A stretch of 64,000 bases of DNA from Deltaproteobacteria bacterium (GTDB lineage Bacteria; Myxococcota_A; UBA9160; UBA6930), in NCBI GenBank assembly GCA_029261795.1, contig JAJDAP010000022.1, forward strand, positions 24,337 to 88,336, in the 5' to 3' direction. Below, piece after piece: positions 49,545 through 59,041 of this stretch. The translations under genes were made by a program, and so were the position numbers. The notes beneath the pieces are model-generated. The model was not told where the DNA came from. It saw nothing but the letters and a program-made list of their open reading frames with translations, and did no database searches. Position 1 is the first letter of the stretch, and the number at the start of each line of letters is the position of its first letter.

Positions 49545-50948
49545 TCAGCTCGCGCCCTCTCCGGTCAACACGACAGGAACCGTGCGAGCGAGGATTCTGA
49601 GATCGTTGGCCGGCGACCAGGTGTCGATGTACTCGAGATCCAATCGCACCCAGTCGTCGAAGCCGATCTCGTTGCGACCGCTGACCTGCCACAGACAGGT
49701 CAGACCCGGCCGCATCGAAAGACGTCGGCGCTCGAACGTTCGATAGGCGGCCACCTCATCGGGGATGGCCGGCCTGGGGCCGACCAGCGACATGTCGCCC
49801 TTCAGGACGCTCCAGAGCTGGGGCAGCTCATCGAGTGAGAACTTGCGCAGCAGCCGTCCAAGCGGCGTGATGCGCGGATCGTGGCGAATCTTGAAGACCG
49901 GGCCGTCCATCTCGTTGGATTCCTCCATCCCGGCGCGCATCTCATGGGCGCCCACGCGCATCGTCCGAAGCTTCGGCATGGTGAATAGCCGGCCATTGAG
50001 ACTGCAGCGCACCTGATGAAAGAGCATCGGCCCAGGATCGGTCAGCCGGATCGCAAGGCACGCGGCCAGCAGGATCGGCGCCGAGAGCATCAGCCCCAGC
50101 GCTGCGCCGACCACGTCGACGCCACGTTTCAGTGCCAGCGCCCCAGCGTCGTGATGAACGGGTGCGAAGGTGAGCGCGGGCAACGCGCCGAAGCGCTTCA
50201 CCACCGGAGCCGGCAGTAGTTCGCCGAAGATGTCCGACAGCAGCGTCGTCGGAACGCCGGCCGCCGTCGCGTGGTCCACGACCGTCACCATCTGCTCGAG
50301 CTTCGAGCGCGGGCATGCCACGATCACTTCATCGATGACCTGATCCGAGAGCAGTTCCGGCACGGCCGCGATCGGGAACATGTCGTAGGAGCCGGCGGAC
50401 TTGCCGTGGTCCGGAGCGTCATCGTCGACGAAGCCGACGACGCGCAGTCCCCAACTCGGGTGCTGCTCGATCACGGTCTCGACATAGAGCGCGCGGGGAC
50501 CCGAGCCGGCGATCAGCACGTTGCGCGTGTTCTTTCCGCCGCGCCGGAAGTTACGTAGCACGACGTGCGCGAGGACGCGGACGCCACCGAGAACCAACAG
50601 CTGCGTCAACCCACACAGGATCGGTACCTGTGCCGCCACGGGTGCCGAAGTCAGAAATGCGACCGCGCCGAGTGCAAGCGCCGTGCTCACGCCGGCAAGC
50701 GCGAACTGGCTCGCGAGCAGCGGGATCCGCTCGGTGCGCATCGACTTCGTCAGATTCAGGATGCGGAGCGACATCGGCCAGGTCAGCGAGGCGGCGAGCG
50801 CCAGCGGGACGATCGTGTGCCAGGCGAGTTCCCCGGCTTCCGGAGCCATCCCCGGCAGCGAGACGACCCACACGAAGACCCCCGCACTCCCCGCGATATC
50901 CGTGATCTGCAGCAGGACATCCAGCTCTCGTGACCGGGCTCTCAGCAT
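49545..50948 (-). CDS. Undecaprenyl-phosphate sugar phosphotransferase (WcaJ family)
   Basis: The 467-residue membrane protein has about four or five N-terminal helices (residues 10-130), a CoA-binding-like domain (NVLIAGSGPRALYVE near 145) and a C-terminal bacterial sugar transferase domain: KRGVDVVGAALGLMLSAPILL, KLRTMRVGAHEMR, LLRKFSLDELPQLWSVLKGDMSLVGPRP and RPGLTCLWQVSGR. It transfers a sugar-1-phosphate to undecaprenyl phosphate to start an exopolysaccharide or O-antigen. No other polysaccharide genes are in the window. It ends only 14 nt from the convergent SDR gene. Confidence 0.9.
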   Translation of the reverse strand: MLRARSRELDVLLQITDIAGSAGVFVWVVSLPGMAPEAGELAWHTIVPLALAASLTWPMSLRILNLTKSMRTERIPLLASQFALAGVSTALALGAVAFLTSAPVAAQVPILCGLTQLLVLGGVRVLAHVVLRNFRRGGKNTRNVLIAGSGPRALYVETVIEQHPSWGLRVVGFVDDDAPDHGKSAGSYDMFPIAAVPELLSDQVIDEVIVACPRSKLEQMVTVVDHATAAGVPTTLLSDIFGELLPAPVVKRFGALPALTFAPVHHDAGALALKRGVDVVGAALGLMLSAPILLAACLAIRLTDPGPMLFHQVRCSLNGRLFTMPKLRTMRVGAHEMRAGMEESNEMDGPVFKIRHDPRITPLGRLLRKFSLDELPQLWSVLKGDMSLVGPRPAIPDEVAAYRTFERRRLSMRPGLTCLWQVSGRNEIGFDDWVRLDLEYIDTWSPANDLRILARTVPVVLTGEGAS

Positions 50949-51020
50949 TGACCGCCTCTTCGGTCGGACCGCCGGTCGAAATGAGCGCCCAAGCGCTGGT
51001 CCGGGCTAGCTTCGTCGTCG

Positions 51021-52289
51021 GTGCCGCAACATCCGACCCGTCAGGTACTGGCCATCCGGCCGCTGCGCCCGTTCCTGGCAGCCCGGATGCTACGCGCGGC
51101 GGCATCGACGCTGCTGGCGGCCGCCGTCGGCTGGCATGTCTACGACCTCACAGGCTCGCCATTGGCCCTCGGCATTCTCGGTGTCGTCCAGTTCCTCCCG
51201 GTGATCCCGATCGGCCTGCTGGGGGGCGCCCTGGCCGATTCGCGGGACCGTGTCGCGCTTGCCCGGCGAGCGATCTACGGGCTCGCCAGCGCGGCGGCTG
51301 GCCTTGCCCTGGCGGCCTTCTCGGGCGCCCCGGTGGCCTGGATCTTCTTGATCGTCCTGGTGTATTCGGTGGGGGAAGCGCTCGAGCGACCCGCCACCGG
51401 GGCGATCCTGCCGGCCCTGGTCCCGCCCGTGATCTTCGGCGCGGCCGTCAACGTGGTCGCCACCGGCCGCAATGCCGCCTGGGCCCTCGGACCCGTGGTT
51501 GGCGGTCTCTGCATCGCGGCCGGCGGGGTCGAGGCTGCGTACGCACTGGCGACCGTCCTGCTCGTCGCCAGCGCCGGCCTACTCGGCGTGGTGCCCCCGG
51601 CCCTGCCCGACCGTGAGGCCAGCGCGGCCGACGACGCGATCAGTCTCAGGGCCGTTCGTGAGGGCATCTCATTCGTGCGCTCGAGCCAACCCGTGCTCGG
51701 CTCGATGACACTCGACCTCTTCGCCGTCGTCTTTGCCAGCGTCGACGCGTTGCTGCCGGTGTTCGCTCGCGACGTGCTGGACGTCGGCCCCCTCGGCTTC
51801 GGTCTGCTCTCGGGAGGCCTCGCGATCGGAACCTTCTTGATGGCCGGCTGGATGCTCGTACGCCCCCCGAGCGAAACCCCAGGACGAAGTCTACTGCTGG
51901 CGGTGGCTGTTTTTGGTGGTGCCACCTTGTTATTCGCGAGTTCGGGTTCTCTCGCGCTCTCCTTGTTCGCTTTGATCGTGGCCGGCATGGCCGACCAGGT
52001 GAGCATGGTCGCGCGCGAGACGATCCTTCAGTTGTCGACGCCCGACGCGCTGCGGGGCCGGGTGAATGCCGTCAACTTCATCTTCATCGGTGCCTCGAAC
52101 GAACTCGGCCGCGCCGAGTCCGGCGCGCTGGCAACCTGGGTCGGCGCGATCGCCTCGGTCTGGTGGGGCGGCGGTCTGTGCCTCACCGCCCTTGGCGGGG
52201 TGGCCGTCTGGATGCCGGAACTGGGGCGCTTCCGAGTCCATCGGCCCACCTATGCAAGGAGCTCGTCGTCGGATCCCGCGTCGGGTTGA
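51021..52289 (+). CDS. MFS transporter (EntS-like exporter)
   Basis: The 422-residue protein has about 11-12 hydrophobic segments and the MFS cytoplasmic motif GGALADSRDRVALARRAI. The layout and the N-terminal LTGSPLALGILGVVQFLPVIPIGLLGG resemble the EntS/TetV type of drug or siderophore exporter. It starts at a GTG; a regulator is not adjacent. The stop at 52289 lies 2 nt before the left inverted repeat of the mobile unit. Confidence 0.85.
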   Translation: MPQHPTRQVLAIRPLRPFLAARMLRAAASTLLAAAVGWHVYDLTGSPLALGILGVVQFLPVIPIGLLGGALADSRDRVALARRAIYGLASAAAGLALAAFSGAPVAWIFLIVLVYSVGEALERPATGAILPALVPPVIFGAAVNVVATGRNAAWALGPVVGGLCIAAGGVEAAYALATVLLVASAGLLGVVPPALPDREASAADDAISLRAVREGISFVRSSQPVLGSMTLDLFAVVFASVDALLPVFARDVLDVGPLGFGLLSGGLAIGTFLMAGWMLVRPPSETPGRSLLLAVAVFGGATLLFASSGSLALSLFALIVAGMADQVSMVARETILQLSTPDALRGRVNAVNFIFIGASNELGRAESGALATWVGAIASVWWGGGLCLTALGGVAVWMPELGRFRVHRPTYARSSSSDPASG

Positions 52290-52291
52290 CG

Positions 52292-53215
52292 CGGACGATT
52301 CATGAACGCCCAGCAGTGTGCGCCACTAGCGACGCTTGCGACACTCCGGGTGGGGCGGGAAGCGGCCCGGGGCTGGGCGAAAGCCCCAAGTGGGGTCCGG
52401 CATTCCGCACCTCCGCCGAACCGGACTGGCTTCCCGGCATCCCTGCCACGTCACCCTGAAGGTGCGCGATGGTGTGCCTTCCCTGCGAACCGTGAAGCTC
52501 GTACGAGAGCTCGAACGGTCCTGGGCGAAGGCCTGTGATCGGGGGGACTTCCGGCTCGCGCACGACTCGATCCAGGCGAATCACGTCCACCTGTTGGTGG
52601 AGGCGAAGGATGCGGACGCGCTGGGGCGCGGGATGAATGCACTGGGCGCGCGTCTCGCGCGTGCAGTGAATCGCGTGTTCGCGCGCTCTGGACCGGTCCT
52701 GAAGGACCGGTATCACCGCGTGGTGCTGAAGACACCGACCCAGGTGCGGAACGCACTGCGATACGTGCTGATGAACGCCAGACGGCACATGAAGCGCCCG
52801 TCCAGCATCGTGCGAATCGATCCGGCCTCTTCCGGTCGATGGCTCGGGGGCTGGAAGCGCTCGGCGCGTGACCTCGTGATCGAAGCACGAGGAAGGCCAG
52901 GAACCCGGGCCGTCGCGTTCACGCACACCTGGCTCCTCAACGAGGGCTGGAGGAGGGCCGGTCCTCTGCTGGACCCCGCCGCCGCTCCGGGTTGAACGGA
53001 CTCCCGAGAACCGCGCGGCGTCCCGCCGTGCAGGCACCGCTCGTCCGCACGTCCTCGACCCAAGAAGACCGCTCACGAGAGCAATCTGCGAGCCCTTTTC
53101 GCAGAATCGAAAGCCGACCCTCAAGACCTTCCGCCGCCACGCGAAGGCCCGAGGCCGAGAGCCGCGAATCCCCATCACGATCGAGGTCCTCGCTACGGGC
53201 TTCATGAATCGTCCG
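52292..53215. mobile_element. RAYT-type element bounded by perfect 15-bp inverted repeats
   Basis: CGGACGATTCATGAA at 52292-52306 is matched in inverse by TTCATGAATCGTCCG at 53201-53215, a perfect 15-bp pair. Between them lie the transposase gene and about 200 bases of tail, part of which recurs next to the transposase remnant at 45.1 kb. The unit is about 924 bp, and fits tightly between the MFS stop and the amidohydrolase start. No exact target-site duplication was found. Confidence 0.65.
52336..52995 (+). CDS. Transposase of the IS200/REP-associated (RAYT) Y1 type
   Basis: The 219-residue protein has the single-strand Y1 transposase (HUH) landmarks: HPCHVTLKVRDG (first strand), DSIQANHVHLLVEA with His83 and His85 as the HUH pair, and a catalytic Tyr143 in LRYVLMNARRH. 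The N-terminus WGGKRPGAGRKPQ is seen in RAYT proteins from similar bacteria. The best start is a TTG at 52336; a stop lies three codons upstream and there is no ATG, so the N-terminus may be incomplete. The C-terminus is shared with the remnant at 45250. It probably moves REP-like short hairpins. Confidence 0.8.
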   Translation: MRHSGWGGKRPGAGRKPQVGSGIPHLRRTGLASRHPCHVTLKVRDGVPSLRTVKLVRELERSWAKACDRGDFRLAHDSIQANHVHLLVEAKDADALGRGMNALGARLARAVNRVFARSGPVLKDRYHRVVLKTPTQVRNALRYVLMNARRHMKRPSSIVRIDPASSGRWLGGWKRSARDLVIEARGRPGTRAVAFTHTWLLNEGWRRAGPLLDPAAAPG

Positions 53216-53242
53216 GGGTAACGTCGAGGTTCGGAGGCTCCC

Positions 53243-54940
53243 ATGACCTGGTTCCACGGTTCGGCGTTCGCATCTCTCTCGCTCGTCGGCGTTCTCGTCG
53301 GCTGCAACCTCTCTTCCGCCCCGGATACGGTCTACGTAAACGCGACGGTGGTCACCATGAACCCGGCGCAACCCCGTGCAGAGGCTGTCGCCGTTCGGGA
53401 GGGACGGATCGAAGCGGTCGGAAGCGGCGAGACGCTTCGTGCTCTCGCGGGCGCCGAAACCCGACTGATCGATCTCGAGGGGAAGACCCTGGTTCCCGGG
53501 TTCATCGATGGACACAGCCACCTGCTCCTCGACGGGCAGACGGGCTTCACTTTCGTCGACGTGCGTCCACCGCCGATCGGACCGTTCCCGGACATCCCCT
53601 CGATCCAGTTGGCGTTGAAGCTTCGCCATGCCCAGACGCCGGCCGACCAGCCGATCATCGCCACCGGCTATGACGACACCCTGCTTCGAGAACGCCGGCA
53701 TCTGAATCGATCGGATCTCGACGCCGTCTCGATGGTTCGCCCGATCATCGTCCTGCACGTGTCCCTGCACATCGCCGTCGCCAACTCGGCGGCCCTGGCG
53801 ATGGCCGGCATCACGGCGGCGTCCCCGCAACCCGAAGGCGGCGTTGTCCGGATCGACGAGGTCAGCGGCGAACCCAACGGGATCCTCGAAGAAGGCCCGG
53901 CGATGGCGCCTGTGTTCGCGTTGTTCGGCGAAACACCGCGCCGCGTTTCCTATCGTGCCGCCGAGATCGCGCTCGATCGCTATGCGAGCCAGGGCGTAAC
54001 CACCGCCCAGGACGGCGCTGCCGATCTCTCGACCCTCGAGATCCTCTTCGAGATGGACATGGACGAGCGGTTGCCGATTCGCGTCGTTGCGTTTCCCCGA
54101 GCCGATGCGGCGCTCGCCATGATCGCCCGCGAAGTCGCCATCAGCTTCTCGGCCAGCGACCGGTTGTCGCTCGGGCCGGTCAAGATCGTCGCGGACGGCT
54201 CGATCCAGGGCTACACGGGGTACCTCACCGAGCCCTATCACGTGCCCTTCCGGGGCGATTCCGGTTACCGCGGCTACCCGGCCATGCCCCGCGATGCATT
54301 GGCCGAGCTGGTCGAGCAGTTCTATGACGCAGACTTCCAGGTCGCCATCCATGGCAACGGCGACGCCGCCATCGACGACATCCTCTTTGCCTTCGAACGT
54401 GCCCAGGCCGCACACCCGCGCGAAGACGATCGCCCGATCCTGATCCACGCCCAGATGGCGCGCCCCGACCAACTCGACGCCATGCGCCGATTGAATGTGA
54501 TCCCCTCTTTCTTCGTACTCCACACCTACTACTGGGGTGACCGTCATCGGTCCATCTTCATGGGCCCGGAACGCGCAGCCCGCATGAGCCCGACGCGATC
54601 GGCACTCGAGCGCGACCTCCACTTCACCATCCATACCGACGCCCCGGTGGTCCCGATGGAATCGATGCGCCTGCTGTGGTCGGCCGTCAACCGAACCAGC
54701 ACCAGCGGCGCCACGATCGGCGAAGACGAACGCATCACACCCGAACAGGCGCTCCGCGCCATGACGCTCGACGGCGCCTATCAATACGGACGCGAACACG
54801 AACTCGGCTCGATCGAGCCCGAGAAGTTCGCCGACATGGTCGTTCTTTCAGCAGACCCGACCACCGTCGACCCGACCACCATCGACGAGATCGAGGTGCT
54901 GCGCACGATCGTCGAGGGCGAGACCGTCTGGATCCGCTGA
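53243..54940 (+). CDS. Lipoprotein amidohydrolase (YtcJ-like)
   Basis: The 565-residue protein has a lipoprotein signal with Cys21 in LVGVLVGC. The amidohydrolase core is present: DTVYVNATVVTMNPAQPRAEAVAVREGRIEAVG, VPGFIDGHSHLLLDGQ near 88, VTTAQDGAAD, and VAIHGNGDAAIDD near 370, and the C-terminal LGSIEPEKFADMVVLSADP. This is the YtcJ/exoenzyme-regulatory AepA layout. It is probably anchored in the outer membrane and hydrolyses an unknown amide or lactone. It begins 28 nt after the right inverted repeat of the mobile element. Confidence 0.83.
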   Translation: MTWFHGSAFASLSLVGVLVGCNLSSAPDTVYVNATVVTMNPAQPRAEAVAVREGRIEAVGSGETLRALAGAETRLIDLEGKTLVPGFIDGHSHLLLDGQTGFTFVDVRPPPIGPFPDIPSIQLALKLRHAQTPADQPIIATGYDDTLLRERRHLNRSDLDAVSMVRPIIVLHVSLHIAVANSAALAMAGITAASPQPEGGVVRIDEVSGEPNGILEEGPAMAPVFALFGETPRRVSYRAAEIALDRYASQGVTTAQDGAADLSTLEILFEMDMDERLPIRVVAFPRADAALAMIAREVAISFSASDRLSLGPVKIVADGSIQGYTGYLTEPYHVPFRGDSGYRGYPAMPRDALAELVEQFYDADFQVAIHGNGDAAIDDILFAFERAQAAHPREDDRPILIHAQMARPDQLDAMRRLNVIPSFFVLHTYYWGDRHRSIFMGPERAARMSPTRSALERDLHFTIHTDAPVVPMESMRLLWSAVNRTSTSGATIGEDERITPEQALRAMTLDGAYQYGREHELGSIEPEKFADMVVLSADPTTVDPTTIDEIEVLRTIVEGETVWIR

Positions 54941-54961
54941 ACCCTTGGACCCAAGGAGCGT

Positions 54962-55570
54962 TCAGGGCCCCTCCACCACCGCCGGCCCCCCACAGGTGGC
55001 ATACTGGCGCGCATAATGTCGCGCTCGGTCGTCGACCTTGCGGGAGACGCCAAGGAGCCAGGGCTTCGAATCGAAGCTTCGACGCGCGTAGCCACTGGGG
55101 CCTTCGTGGTAACCCAGATAGATGTGGAAGGTGTCTGTCTTCGAGACGCCGGCGGTCCGGTGGATGACGTCGGTGTACCAGCCGATGAAGTCGGCGACGT
55201 CCGAGAAACGGTCGCGCCTCGCGAGCGGGCGGTCGGCGCGCTCCTGGTAGTCGCTCCAGGTGCCGTCCTTCACCTGACCGTAGCCGTAGGCTGAAGAGCG
55301 CGGGCCGAGCGGCACGACACCGAATGCGCGCCTCCAACCGGGACGGGCCGACGAACGAAAGCGGGACTCCTGGTGGATCATCGCCAGGATCGTGCCCACT
55401 TCGACCTGCCATCGGCTGGCGGCTTCGTCGGCCGCGCTCTGCCAGGAAGGCCGTTCCTCGAAGATCGCGCAGATGTTGTCAAGATCGGCCGGCGGGAGTT
55501 GCGCGCAGGCTTCGAGCAACAGTCCCGCGGCGACGAGACTTACGAGCCCGCCGACGATCGTGCGCCCCAT
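54962..55570 (-). CDS. Transglycosylase SLT-domain lipoprotein
   Basis: The 202-residue protein has a lipoprotein signal (LLLEAC, Cys22) and the lysozyme-like transglycosylase core: VGTILAMIHQESRFRSSAR with the catalytic Glu of HQES near 64, YGYGQVKDGTWSDY and YLGYHEGPSGY. It would cut peptidoglycan glycan strands from the outer membrane side. The ATG at 55570 gives a proper lipoprotein signal; a GTG at 55621 would add 17 charged residues. Confidence 0.82.
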   Translation of the reverse strand: MGRTIVGGLVSLVAAGLLLEACAQLPPADLDNICAIFEERPSWQSAADEAASRWQVEVGTILAMIHQESRFRSSARPGWRRAFGVVPLGPRSSAYGYGQVKDGTWSDYQERADRPLARRDRFSDVADFIGWYTDVIHRTAGVSKTDTFHIYLGYHEGPSGYARRSFDSKPWLLGVSRKVDDRARHYARQYATCGGPAVVEGP

Positions 55571-55624
55571 GCCGTTCGTGAGACCGGAACGGGCCGCGCT
55601 GGGACCGGCCCGGCGCGCCACCGA

Positions 55625-56734
55625 TCAGGCGCCGGCGCCCTGGGCGCCCACGCCCTGCCTATCGTGGACGAGCACGCTCTTCTTCTCGTCGAAGTGCACG
55701 CGGATCTTCCCCGTCCCCGCGATGCCCTGTACCACGCCCAGACCCAGTGTCGGGTGCTCGATACGATCGCCGGCCGAGTAGTAATCGTTGATCGCGTAGC
55801 CGCGGATCGGGCGGTCGAGGTCCGCCTCGATGATCTCATCGACCGCGGCCGTCGCGCTGCGGCGCGAACGCGGTTTCGCCTTCGGCTTGATGCGGCCGGC
55901 GCCATGCTCCCAGGCCGGCAGCAAGCGGACGTCGCCATCGAACTCCGGGCTGCCGTTGTCGTAGTTCCAACCCGGATCGCTATTCACGCGCAGGGCCAGG
56001 TAGAGGACCGTGATGCCGGTCGCCTCTTCGATCTCCAGCGCCAGACGCTCGAGTTCCCGGATCCAGGCGGCGCCCTTCTGGGCTTCACGCTTGCGGCAGA
56101 GCTCCCAGTAGCGCTGACTACCGATCAGCATGAGGTAGGGCTTCGCGTCTGCAAACTCGCGGCCCGAGCGCTCGGCGAGCTCCTCGATGACGGCGCTGCG
56201 ATTGGCCAGTGTGACTGCCGTGTGGGCAAGTCCTTCGAGCAGCGCCCGGAGCGGTGTGTCCCCGGTCCCGACGCGATTCGCGCCCGGCGCAACGAACTTC
56301 ATCACACCGAGGCAAAGGCGATCTTCGGGGCCGATGCCCGCGATATCGACCTTGTCGATTCCGAAGTTCGGGTCCGATGCGCCCTGGGCCTTGTCCGCCG
56401 GCCCGGACTTCAGCACGAGACCGGCGTGAATCGGGTCGAAGGTGCCGATATCGTCAGGCAGCAGCATGCCGCGCTCGGAATTCTGTTGGCGATGCACCAG
56501 GGCGATCGCGGCGTGCTCCGGATCGCGGCTGGCTTTTCTTTCGGCGGCGAGCCGGCTGTTCGGCGAAACCAGGTGCTTCTTGCCGGCATCGGTACGCTTG
56601 GGCGCGTTCGCCGTTTCCTGGTCGAACTCACCCGACAGGATCTCGCCAGTCAGGGCTTGCGCAGCCTCGCGGAACCCTTTTGCCTGACGGACTTCGCGCT
56701 CCTGTGAGCGCTCGATCAACGGGTGGGTGGCCAA
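55625..56734 (-). CDS. Uncharacterised protein with C-terminal Tudor-like (UvrD/PcrA-type) domain
   Basis: The 369-residue protein is not of a family I recognise for its main part, which has a charged N-terminus (SQEREVRQAKGFREAA) and a central mostly helical segment (EELAERSGREFADAKPYLMLIG). The C-terminal about 40 residues, YSAGDRIEHPTLGLGVVQGI and KIRVHFDEKKSVLVHD, resemble the small beta-barrel (Tudor-like) tail of UvrD/PcrA helicases. No nuclease or ATPase motif is visible. The TTG at 56734 has GGGGAG five bases upstream; an ATG at 56764 is the alternative. Divergent from sixA. Confidence 0.65.
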   Translation of the reverse strand: MATHPLIERSQEREVRQAKGFREAAQALTGEILSGEFDQETANAPKRTDAGKKHLVSPNSRLAAERKASRDPEHAAIALVHRQQNSERGMLLPDDIGTFDPIHAGLVLKSGPADKAQGASDPNFGIDKVDIAGIGPEDRLCLGVMKFVAPGANRVGTGDTPLRALLEGLAHTAVTLANRSAVIEELAERSGREFADAKPYLMLIGSQRYWELCRKREAQKGAAWIRELERLALEIEEATGITVLYLALRVNSDPGWNYDNGSPEFDGDVRLLPAWEHGAGRIKPKAKPRSRRSATAAVDEIIEADLDRPIRGYAINDYYSAGDRIEHPTLGLGVVQGIAGTGKIRVHFDEKKSVLVHDRQGVGAQGAGA

Positions 56735-56787
56735 TGGAATCTCCCCTTCAAGGGGTGCAATCATAAGCAATCCCCGCGGAGTGGCCC

Positions 56788-57306
56788 ATGAAGCACGTAA
56801 TTCTGATGCGACACGCGACGGCGGGGCCGGCCGATTCTGACCACGAACGGCCTCTCGCGCCCCAGGGGCGTCGCGAGGCGAGCAGAATGGGATCGGCGAT
56901 CCTGGCGCTCGGTGCCGAGTACGAACCCGGCTACATCCTCTGCTCGAGCGCCTTGCGCGCCCGGGAGACATGGGATGCCGTCCGCGCTTCCCTTCCCGGC
57001 GCACCGGCCGCGATCCTAAGAGGCGCGCTCTATCTGGCGAGCCCCGGCCGCCTGCTGAGCGAACTCCAGGCGCTCCCGGGCGGAATCGACGCTGTGCTGC
57101 TGATTGCCCACGAACCGGGGCTCTCCCAGCTGACCCGCTCCCTGGCGAATCGAGCCAGTGACGAGTTCGCAGAGCGGGTGCGCGTGGGCATGGCACCGGG
57201 AACGCTCGCCGTGCTTCGCTTCGGCACGGCAGAATGGGAGCGCCTCGCGCCGGAGTCCGGCGAGCTCGTCGAATTCTTGAGCCCGCGGGGCCCGAGCGTT
57301 CGTTAG
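56788..57306 (+). CDS. sixA: Phosphohistidine phosphatase SixA family protein
   Basis: The 172-residue protein has the histidine phosphatase start MKHVILMRHATAG (catalytic His9), the DHERPLAPQGRREA segment, LCSSALRARETW with the second Arg and AVLLIAHEPGLSQL with the second His. This is the SixA type, which removes phosphate from phosphohistidine of His-containing carrier domains. It ends with a 4-nt overlap with the convergent msrQ gene. Confidence 0.87.
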   Translation: MKHVILMRHATAGPADSDHERPLAPQGRREASRMGSAILALGAEYEPGYILCSSALRARETWDAVRASLPGAPAAILRGALYLASPGRLLSELQALPGGIDAVLLIAHEPGLSQLTRSLANRASDEFAERVRVGMAPGTLAVLRFGTAEWERLAPESGELVEFLSPRGPSVR

Positions 57307-57911
57307 GTAGCGGTTTGCGCCGCCGCTCGCGGTGAGCGCGCGCGCAACTGCGCGACGACACGCGCGCCAAGCAACACTGCGACCATCCCGGCATAGAACG
57401 CCGGCTCTCGTAGGTCCGCCTTCACGAGCCAGATGAAATGGAGCGCTGCCAGGATCGCGGCGGGATAGACCGCGCGATGCAGCCTGACCCAGCGTCGGCC
57501 GAGACGTCTTTGCCAACCTCGTGTCGAGGTCAACGCGAGCGTCATCAACACCAACCAGGCTGAGAATCCGACCGTGATGTAGGGCCGCTCCACGATATCC
57601 TCGAGCACGAAGCCGAAATCGAAGCCGAGATCGAGTGCCAGATAGATGGAGATGTGAACGGTCGCCCAGCCGCAAGCGGCCAGGCCGAGGATGCGGCGTG
57701 CCGGCGCGAGCAGCACCAGACCGAGACGGCGGAGCGGCGTCACGGAAAGGCAGGCGACCAACATCCGTAGCGCCCAGATCCCGGTGAAGTGTGTCATCTC
57801 CTCCACCGGGTTCGCCCCCAGCCCGTCATCAAGGGCGCGCCAGCCCAACAAGAGAGCGGGAGCGAAGGCGGCCGCCCAGGCGATCGCGCGGACCTGCGTC
57901 GGACGCTTCAC
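57303..57911 (-). CDS. msrQ: Haem-binding membrane subunit of methionine sulfoxide reductase
   Basis: The 202-residue protein has about six membrane helices and the MsrQ features HFTGIWALRMLVACLSVTPLRRLG, GWATVHISIYLALDLGFDF and VRLHRAVYPAAILAALHF, with His residues that bind haem. It is the electron donor to the molybdenum enzyme MsrP. The start is a GTG at 57911 that shares one base with the msrP stop, so the pair is translationally coupled. Confidence 0.9.
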   Translation of the reverse strand: MKRPTQVRAIAWAAAFAPALLLGWRALDDGLGANPVEEMTHFTGIWALRMLVACLSVTPLRRLGLVLLAPARRILGLAACGWATVHISIYLALDLGFDFGFVLEDIVERPYITVGFSAWLVLMTLALTSTRGWQRRLGRRWVRLHRAVYPAAILAALHFIWLVKADLREPAFYAGMVAVLLGARVVAQLRARSPRAAAQTAT

Positions 57912-58900
57912 TAGAAGTTTCGCTTCAGATTCATCGAGGCATAGAGCGGGCCGACTTCTTCTTCGTAGCCGTTCAGGAACAGGGTCGGTCGCTTGGTCCA
58001 CTCACCGATGCGACGTTCCCGCTTCTGACTCCAGCGCGGATGGTCGACCTTCGGGTTGACGTTGGCATAGAAGCCGTACTCCCGAGGATTCTCTCCCTGC
58101 CAACTGGTCCGCGGCTGGCGCTCGGTCAGCTCGATCTTGACGATCGACTTGATGCCCTTGAAGCCGTACTTCCACGGTACGACCAGGCGCAGCGGCGCGC
58201 CGTTCTGGTTGGGCAATTCACGGCCATAGAGCCCCACGGCCAGGATCGCGAGCGGGTGCATCGCCTCGTCGATGCGAAGGCCCTCCCGATACGGCCAGGG
58301 CAGCGCGCGCCGGCGCGTCAGCGGCATTTGCACCTTGTCGTAGAGCGTCTCGAACCGCACGTACCTGGCCTTCGAGGTCGGCTCGACACGCTTCAGGATC
58401 TCGCCGAGCGGAATTCCGATCCACGGGATCACCATCGACCACGCCTCGACGCAACGATGGCGATAGATCCGCTCCTCCAGTGCGTGGGGTTTGACCAGAT
58501 CTTCGAGCGACATCACACCGGGCTTGGCGACCTCGCCCTCGATCGCCACCGACCAGGGCTTCGGCACCAGGGTGTGTGCGTTCTCGGCCGGATCGGATTT
58601 TCCGGTCCCGAACTCGTAGTAGTTGTTGTAGGTCGTCGCGGCTTCCCATGGCGTCAGCGGCTCCTCCGTGCGGTAGTGCCGCGGCGCCGGCTTGGCGGCG
58701 AGTTCCGCCGGGAGGCCGGTTGCCGCGGAAGAAGAAGCCGCCTCGCTTTCCTCACTGGGGAAACATCCCCCCACCGCGACCCCTACCGACGCGGCAGCGG
58801 TCCCTCGCAGGAACGCGCGGCGGTCCAGATAGAGCTTCTCATCGGTGATCTCGCGGGACGGGATCGGCTTGGCGATCGGTCCTCGCTTGGGGATCCACAT
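57911..58900 (-). CDS. msrP: Periplasmic methionine sulfoxide reductase catalytic subunit
   Basis: The 329-residue molybdopterin enzyme has a twin-arginine signal ([16 protein letters not shown]) and the molybdenum-binding Cys150 in [19 protein letters not shown]. Other signatures are [13 protein letters not shown] and [26 protein letters not shown]. It reduces methionine sulfoxide in periplasmic proteins. Its cofactor comes from the pathway that includes MoaA in this window, and MsrQ lies downstream. The ATG at 58900 keeps the full Tat signal. Confidence 0.93.
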   Translation of the reverse strand: MWIPKRGPIAKPIPSREITDEKLYLDRRAFLRGTAAASVGVAVGGCFPSEESEAASSSAATGLPAELAAKPAPRHYRTEEPLTPWEAATTYNNYYEFGTGKSDPAENAHTLVPKPWSVAIEGEVAKPGVMSLEDLVKPHALEERIYRHRCVEAWSMVIPWIGIPLGEILKRVEPTSKARYVRFETLYDKVQMPLTRRRALPWPYREGLRIDEAMHPLAILAVGLYGRELPNQNGAPLRLVVPWKYGFKGIKSIVKIELTERQPRTSWQGENPREYGFYANVNPKVDHPRWSQKRERRIGEWTKRPTLFLNGYEEEVGPLYASMNLKRNF

Positions 58901-59041
58901 TGGGTACGGCCTCCTTCCGAACAACGTTACGCATCGCCCTGTATCCTGGTAACACTCTTCGACACCGCCACCACCGAACGTAACGACCGGATAGAATGGC
59001 GGCCCACAGCGCAACTCACGCGCAGGAGACACCGAATCGAC

